Shown one piece after another: positions 58,309 through 64,000 of a DNA stretch of 64,000 nt. This DNA comes from Cephalotus follicularis (Eukaryota > Streptophyta > Magnoliopsida > Oxalidales > Cephalotaceae). Location of the stretch: contig BDDD01006338.1 of the NCBI GenBank assembly GCA_001972305.1, positions 1-64,000 of the forward strand, given 5' to 3'. The translations under genes and the position numbers were made by a program. Under the pieces are notes generated by a model. The model was not told the origin of the DNA, searched no databases, and saw only the letters and a list, made by a program, of their open reading frames with translations. How positions within the stretch are numbered: position 1 is the first letter of the stretch; every line of letters begins with the position of its first letter.

Positions 58309-59123
58309 AGTGTGTGAGTACTACATCCACTGTCTAAAATTCAAGAAGAAGAATCAGGGATATACATATTCACCTCTATAAAAGACAAATGAGGCCTACC
58401 TTTGCCAATGGATTTTAGGAACGTTATGCAATTCCTCTTCTAATTCCACTGCTTTCCACTGTAGCTACATGGTCCCTTTCCAGAGGGCTGAAGGGTCGAA
58501 GCCTTAGTTGGTGGGGCTGGTGCAACTACAGCTTGTTGCCTTGCTCGTCTTAGTGGCCTAGCTGCCCCGGGCTTCAAGACTATCAGTTATGGTGGTAGTG
58601 CCCCATGATTAGCCTTCCCCTTTCCATGGGTAGCCTTGCCCTTACTCTTGGGCCTAAGGGACTGTCCTACCGCCATGACGGGCGCTTTGCCCTTATGTAT
58701 GTTCATTTCTATCTCCATCAACATGTTTAGGAGATCAGCTACAGTGGCTGTTATCCTATTAATGTTAAAGTTGGTGATGAAAACAAATAAGAAGGGTGGA
58801 AGTGAATGAAGGATCAGATCTGTGCTCAATTTTGCATCTTGAATGATTCCACGAGCTACAAGACATTCAATAGCATTGATCATCTTGAGCACATGATCAT
58901 TAACAGAAGATCCTTCAACCATATTTGTGCCATATAGCTCAGAAGTGAGCTGGAACCAAGCGTTCCTACTATTCTCTCCGTATAGCTCACGTAGGTGTAG
59001 GAGAATAGCCCTAGAGTCTCTCATCGTGTCATGCTAAACTTGTAGGGTATTGTTCATCAATGCCATTAGGTAACATCTGACTTTGTTGTCATCTGCTACC
59101 TATTTCTTATATCTGGCATGGTC
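58309..59123 (-). pseudogene. Copia Gag and protease-start remnant (element F)
   Basis: Minus strand: AWFQLTSELYGTNMVEGSSVNDHVLKMI, LSTDLILHSLPPFL and VADLLNMLMEIE (58587-59024, quoted in part) are Copia Gag (UBN2-type), followed by a Lys/Gly-rich KGKATHGKGKANHG tail and, near 58325-58350, an ILDSGCSTH protease active-site block. It is the right-hand remnant of F. Many breaks. Confidence 0.75.
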
Positions 59124-59269
59124 TGTCACACCCCGCCTTACCATTTCCAAATAGGCACAAGCATATATGGTGATATCAGAAATAAACATAATATTCCAGC
59201 ATTCAAACAACAATTCATAAATAATAAGCGGAAGCATTTAAACGCTGGAATATAAAATACAAGTCATCC

Positions 59270-59291
59270 GCACGCAGCCCATACTACGTGC
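59270..59291 (-). other. Conserved hairpin in LTR L
   Basis: GCACG pairs with CGTGC, with an inner A-T pair, around the loop core GCCCATAC. It lies 146 bp inside the LTR 3' end. Confidence 0.65.
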
Positions 59292-59461
59292 AGGTACAAT
59301 CCAACAAATTATCCTTTCATAAGGAAGTACAACAGTAACACGGGGTATGAACTGTTCGTTACAAATACAGTAAAACATCATAAAATGACAACCTTAAATC
59401 GAAAATAGAGCTCCCCAAGCTTCAGCAGCAATCTCTGAACGTCCTTGCTTAATCTAAAATC

Positions 59462-59494
59462 GTAGGGGTTAGTCGTTGTCCTCACTTAGCTAAG
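59462..59494 (-). other. Conserved block, diverged copy in LTR L
   Basis: GTAGGGGTTAGTCGTTGTCC then CTCACTTAGCTAAG: the same block as 4721-4754 with about five differences. Confidence 0.6.
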
Positions 59495-59812
59495 TAGGAA
59501 GATAATGAATGTTAAGGAATATATGAATGCAACATGTATGATATTTTATATTAAAATGACATTTAAGTATTCCAATATATAAACAACAATTCCAAGTGGC
59601 CATAGACAATACAATGCAAGAATACCGCACAAGGGTACAATCAATTCATACTATGGTTTTGGTGTCACATGTCGCTACCTCCTAGCACAAACTGCGCACC
59701 ACCTATCTATCACCCTACACTCCGAAGATGATAGATCAGGTAACATTTACTGTCGGCGTTAGCAGGCAGTTTAACAAATAAGATCTGCAAGGCAGATAAG
59801 TTTCGGTGATAA

Positions 59813-60818
59813 TGTAATAACCGCAAATTCAATTCATGTACATTGTAATATTGATTAATAAAATGTGCACTCATTTGAATTTAATGTCCAATTATTATAA
59901 ATTGTGATTGGTAAATTCTTGGGATGAATGGAGGTACAATTGGTGAAAACCAAACTAAAATAAACCAAAAAAAATAAGCAAGACAGCCAACTGTTACAGG
60001 GTAAAAGTCGACTGCCTGGTTTATGAAGGAATAGCCGACTATCACAGGGGAACATTCAACTGTCTAATGCGTGGTATGGAAGTAGACTGCCAAGTGAAGA
60101 AAGACAACTGGATCAGTACAGAACAGGTGTCTGTGCATGCCTGTGTGACTGAACCAAGGGGGCATTGCATAGGGGACAAGTGTTAAGCGAGGTCTCCAGC
60201 TGCCAAAGCATGCAAAAAGGCATGCTTGCATGTCTTCTATCCCACCTGTAACCTGCAGACAGAAATGGGAAAGAGAGAAAGTAAATGTAGACAATGAACA
60301 TGTGAGAGAGAGAAGGAAAAGTGAGAGAGTTGAGTAATGGACCTGGCGAATTCAAAGCTTATACAGCTGTTAGAGCTGTGTGAGTGTGTTAGAAAAACAC
60401 TGCAGATAGAGTAGAGTGGCTGGAAAATCATTGGAGCTTGCATGTTGATGGATTAGAGCTGAAGGTGGGAATTGAAAGCTTGGAGTGTAAGGGGGACTTG
60501 GAAGCTTTGGACTTCTCCTGGTAAGTTCCAATTCGAGCTCCCTGCTTAAGTAGTACTGTTAATAATGTGTCTAGGAAGGTTAGTTATCTTCTGTTAACAT
60601 GGTACAGGATTAACAGTTTCTAGAATGGAATTTAAATGATAATGGAAGGGAAGAAGAAACATGAGCATGAAACTTAGAGGATTGTTAACAACTCTAATTC
60701 GAATTGTGGTCATGATATAGGCTTACTGATATATACACATCTTCTGTCAACACTTTAAGACCAAAGAATCTGAAATTGAAATAGATTGTCATATGGTTCA
60801 TAGAGATGGGGTGTGACA
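59813..60818 (+). repeat. 5' LTR of Gypsy K
   Basis: TGTAATAACCGC...GGGGTGTGACA, 1,006 bp. A cluster of AGYCGACTG-like motifs (59985-60115) lies in the U3 part, before a GAGAGAGA-rich leader (60300-60335). Confidence 0.85.
59985..60115 (+). repeat. U3 array of AGTCGACTG-like motifs in K
   Basis: Six copies near 59988, 60007, 60032, 60055, 60082 and 60104. The second LTR begins the same array at 63950. Confidence 0.7.
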
Positions 60819-60821
60819 ACA

Positions 60822-60833
60822 TGGTATCAGAGC
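60822..60833 (+). other. Primer-binding site (Gypsy K)
   Basis: TGGTATCAGAGC, a perfect initiator tRNA-Met match, three bases inside the 5' LTR. Confidence 0.85.
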
Positions 60834-60923
60834 ATATTCCATAAATGCTAAGCTGGGATAAGTTTCTCGGAAATTTAAGCAAATTGTTTCCTAATGATTT
60901 TGTCATTCCATATAGGAAACCAA

Positions 60924-61990
60924 ATGGACCTACGAAGAGGAAGAAGGGGAAGGCGTATAGCCGACGAGGGGATTAATGCTCCGCCAATACCTGAAAATGT
61001 TCCGCCAATGAATGAAGGAGTGGATGTTCCTCCAGCGTAAGAAGAGAGCAGTAATTTTGATCACCTGGCTGATCTCTTCGGACAGCAGATGCAAGCAAAT
61101 GCAGCGAACATGGAACAGGTTCGGCAAATGTACGAGGCTAACCGGGCATATCAGCAAGCACCCAATGCTTGTCATGCTGGTGGTTTTGGCAGACATCTGG
61201 AGCGGTTCATGAGACAGAATCCTCTAATTTTCAATGGTGAACTGAATGCTATTGTTGCCGAGCGATGGATAAGAGACTTGGAGAAAATATTTGCTGTTCT
61301 GGAATGTACCGATGAACAGAAGCTCAATTTTGCTGTGTACCGCTTATGGGGCGAGGCGACTTACTGGTGGGAAAGGATTGAAGCAAAATGGGAAGCCCGT
61401 GGACTTGACAAGACTTGGGACAGATTCCAGTCCGAGTTCCTTGCATCTTATGTGCCACAGATAGAGCGTGACCGATGGGAAACTGAATTGATGGAGTTAC
61501 ATCAAGGAGACATGACGGTAGCTCAGTACCAGACTAGATTCGTGGAGCTAGCGAGACATACCCCTTATCTTGTAAAGGGTGAGTCACGGATGAACCAGAG
61601 GTTCCTGAAAGGCCTTAGACCTGACATCAGATCTAAACTATTGATGTTGCAGCTGGCCTCGTTTGTGAAGTTGCTGAGAGAGCGATGATTCTTGAAGCTG
61701 ATGCCAATGAGAGAAGAGTAGAACAGACTCGTACTAATCAATCAAGGGTCGTACAGTCACAAGGGCAAGGAAGTAATAATCATGCTAAGTCAACAGAGTC
61801 TGATAACAGAGGTCAAGGAGGTTCTCGACGCAGAAATTCACGGTCAAGGACACCTGGCTGAAACAGTCAACAGAATGCAAATGGATGTACTTTTTACGGT
61901 CGACAGAACCATGATGAGACCGAGTGCTGGAAGAAGATGGGAAAGTGCTTGAGGTGTGGTTCACAGGATCACATGATGTGTAGTTGCCCA
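60924..61990 (+). pseudogene. Gypsy Gag (element K)
   Basis: Begins MDLRRGRRGRR, an Arg-rich start, about 90 bp after the primer site. NFAVYRLWGEATYWWERIE, WDRFQSEFLASYVPQ, LHQGDMTVAQYQTRFVELARH and FLKGLRPDIRSKL are the Gag core. A CX2CX4HX4C knuckle (CLRCGSQDHMMCSC, 61946-61987) lies near the end, preceded by a weaker second one. Close to the Gag of D. Part of a fossil. Confidence 0.85.
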
Positions 61991-62079
61991 ATGATGTGGG
62001 ATCAAGCACGCGGCCAACAGGGAAGTGCTGGTGCTAGTGGTAGTGTTGCGGCGGCTCAACCGCGGAGAGACACCGGAAA

Positions 62080-63304
62080 AGGAATTGTGAAAGGTAGGGT
62101 CTACACCTTATCTAAAGATTATGTGCAAGAATCTACTACTGTTGTGGGAGGTACCATTTACATATCTGGCATATTAGCTCATGTATTGATTGATCCTAGT
62201 GCGACGCATTCATTCATTGCATCTGAATTTGCTTGCAATTTGCATGGCATTACTTCTAGACTGCCTTATGCATTAGAGGTGAGTACTTCTGCGGGTACTT
62301 GTCTTTTATCTGATACTGTTATGAAAGATTGTGAGATCGTGGTAGCTGGGATAGAATTATCCGCTGACCTGATAGTGTTACCTATCCAGGATTTTGATGT
62401 AATCTTCGGGATGGATTGGTTGTATGCTCATCATGCTTGTGTTGACTGCTACAACAAGATGATGACATTTTATCTACAAGATGGGACTGAGTGCAAGTTT
62501 ATCAGAGAGAAGAATGTTACTGCTTTGATCATTTCCTATACTCGAGCACAGAAGTATCTCAAGCAAGGATGTGAAGGCTATTTGGCGTATGTGATTGATC
62601 ATACGAAAGGTACGCCCAGTATTGAACAAGTGCCTGTTGTATGTGATTTTCCTGATGTATTTCCAGATGAACTCACTTCATTGCCACCGGAGAAGGATAT
62701 AGAGTTCAGTATTGAGTTGTTGCCTGGAACTGCTCCTATATCCAGAGCACCATACCGAATGGCTCCTGCCAAGCTGAAGGAGTTGAAAGTTCAATTGCAG
62801 GATTATCTTGACAAGGGCTTTATAAGACCGAGTGTATAACCTTGGGGAACACCAGTTCTATTTGTGAAAAAGAAGGATGGATCGATGCGGCTATGCAATG
62901 ATTAAAGACTGTTAAATCAGGTGATTGTGAAGAACAAATATCCTCTACCACATATTGAGGAGTTGTTCAACCAATGGCAAGGCTCAACTGTATTCTCCAA
63001 GCTTGACCTAAGAACAGGCTATCATCAGTTGAGGATCAGAGAGGGTGATGTGGAGAAAATCGCATTTCGAACCAGATATGGGCATTACAAATTTCTGATA
63101 CTACCGTTTGGTTTAACAAATGCTCTTGCAGCCTTCATGTGTGTGATGAAAAGAGTGTTCCAACCTTACCTGGACCAGTTTGTCGTTATATTCTTAGATG
63201 ACATCCTGATCTATTCAAAGAGCATTGAGGAACACATGCAGCATTTGAGAATTGTACTGGCAGACGAGTTATGCCGATATCAAGAGAAGAAAGCTAGAAT
63301 TTGA
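62080..63304 (+). pseudogene. Gypsy protease and reverse transcriptase (element K)
   Basis: Protease block: GGTIYISGILAHVLID, ATHSFIASEFA, LIVLPIQDFDVIFGMDWL. Then [30 protein letters not shown] and reverse transcriptase with [60 protein letters not shown] and [17 protein letters not shown], which includes the catalytic DD. Part of a broken polyprotein. Confidence 0.85.
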
Positions 63305-63728
63305 GAAGGGAGATAATGTTTTCTTGAAGATCTCGCCTTCGAAAGGGATACACTGTTTTGGCCTCAAAGGGAAGTTGGCTCCAAGGTATATTGGACCTTA
63401 TGAGATACTGGAGAGAGTGGGGGAGGTAGCATACCAGATTGTACTACTGCCTAGTTTATCGGATGTGCATAACGTATTTCATGTTTCAATGTTACGAAAA
63501 TACGTACCCGACCTATCTCACATTTTGAGCTACGACCCTGGATTCATTAGCCCTAGATTGACCTACGAGGAAAGGCCGACAAGGATTATAGATCGCATGG
63601 AAAAGGTTCTGAGGAACAGGACCATTCCTATGGTAAAGGTGTTGTGGCGTTTTCACGGAGTGGAGGAAGCTACGTGGGAGCGTGAGGATGAAATGAGGGA
63701 GACATTTCCCCACTTGTTTGGAATGTAA
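63290..63728 (+). pseudogene. Gypsy integrase tail with chromodomain-like end (element K)
   Basis: GDNVFLKISPSKGIHCFG, GKLAPRYIGPYEILERVGEVAYQ and HNVFHVSMLRKYVPDLSH form the GPY/F-type tail. VLRNRTIPMVKVLWRFHGVEEATWERE, quoted here only as its core VKVLWRFHGVEEATWE, is the chromodomain-like end at 63600-63700. It follows reverse transcriptase sequence closely. Confidence 0.8.
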
Positions 63729-63754
63729 TGTAAGGGCTAAATTCGAGGACGAAT

Positions 63755-63774
63755 TTTCTTTGAGGAGGGGGGAA
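63755..63774 (+). other. Polypurine tract (Gypsy K)
   Basis: TTTGAGGAGGGGGGAA lies directly before the 3' LTR. Confidence 0.8.
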
Positions 63775-64000
63775 TGTAATAACCGCAAATTCAATACGTG
63801 TACATTGTAATATTGATTAATAAAATGTGCACTCATTTGAATTTAATGTCCAATTATTATAAATTGTGATTGGTAAATGCTTGGGATGAATGGAGGTACA
63901 ATTGGTGAAAACCAAACTAAAATAAACAAAAACAAATAGGCAAGACAGCCGACTGTTACAGGGTAACAGTCGACTGCCTGGTTTATGAAGGAACAGCCGA
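63775..64000 (+). repeat. 3' LTR of Gypsy K, first part
   Basis: TGTAATAACCGC, parallel to 59813-60038 with about ten differences. Cut by the window end. Confidence 0.85.

Larger units (their letters stand above)
59124..59812 (-). repeat. Gypsy LTR 'L', left part
   Basis: Starts TGTCACACCCCGCC. Shares GCGGAAGCAT (59228), the hairpin (59270-59291) and the 34-bp block (59462-59494) with the solo LTR and D, but is otherwise a different family. Element K is inserted at 59813, with GATAA before it; the rest of L presumably lies right of the window. Confidence 0.7.
59813..64000 (+). mobile_element. Tekay-like Gypsy element 'K', fossil, nested in LTR L (runs off the window)
   Basis: 5' LTR 59813-60818, primer site 60822-60833, gag, protease, part of pol, polypurine tract and the first 226 bp of the 3' LTR (63775 onward). 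The LTRs differ by about 5% in the part visible, mostly CG to TG/CA changes. The internal region of about 3 kb is shorter than a full Tekay-like interior (D has about 4.2 kb even though incomplete), so the copy is compact and broken, with about five breaks. Confidence 0.8.

Overview
The window is plant nuclear DNA made almost entirely of nested LTR retrotransposons. Evidence: Ty1-copia and Ty3-gypsy polyprotein domains, primer-binding sites matching plant initiator tRNA-Met, TG...CA LTRs with 5-bp target duplications, and Gypsy integrases of the plant chromovirus (Tekay/Del-like) type with a C-terminal chromodomain-like tail. I see no host gene, rRNA, tRNA, CRISPR or bacterial feature. This is typical of pericentromeric or other heterochromatic DNA in a large angiosperm genome; the species cannot be told.

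Layout. The oldest layer appears to be one Copia element on the minus strand ('F'), seen as three remnants: reverse transcriptase at 10994-12036, integrase/protease at 52927-54355 and gag/protease at 58309-59123. Everything else seems to have landed in it or in its passengers. (1) A plus-strand Gypsy LTR 'G' (1-760 and 10573-10993) holds a SIRE/Maximus-like Copia element (761-10572, minus), which holds a Gypsy solo LTR (4330-6988) with a perfect GTATG duplication. (2) A Tekay-like Gypsy element 'A' (from 12037, plus) has its 3' LTR interrupted by Copia 'B' (18953-27354, minus), an LTR piece 'J' (28199-29100) and an LTR piece 'H' (29802-31789). (3) A Gypsy LTR 'E' (31790-33891 and 52005-52926) holds an 18-kb Copia locus 'C' (33892-51999, minus, perfect GAGAG duplication), which holds Gypsy 'D' (38673-46606, minus). 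(4) Locus 'M' (54356-58308) is three LTR copies of the solo-LTR family, two of them head to head around a single N at 56574. (5) A minus-strand Gypsy LTR 'L' (59124-59812, continuing past the window) holds Gypsy 'K' (59813 to beyond 64000, plus).

All elements look like fossils: each has several to many breaks, none looks whole. By-eye LTR divergence suggests insertion within the last several million years: about 8% for the SIRE-like element, 7% for C, 5-6% for D (nested in C, so younger) and 5% for K over the part visible.

The most interesting signals lie in the LTRs, not in the proteins. Several unrelated LTR families carry arrays of short GTCGAC/GTTGACG-like motifs around their promoters. 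Three otherwise different Gypsy LTR families share a covarying hairpin at an almost constant distance (about 142-146 bp) from the LTR end, and they also share a 34-bp block. A Copia LTR pair and a Gypsy LTR share a CCGAG-W-CTCGG palindrome.
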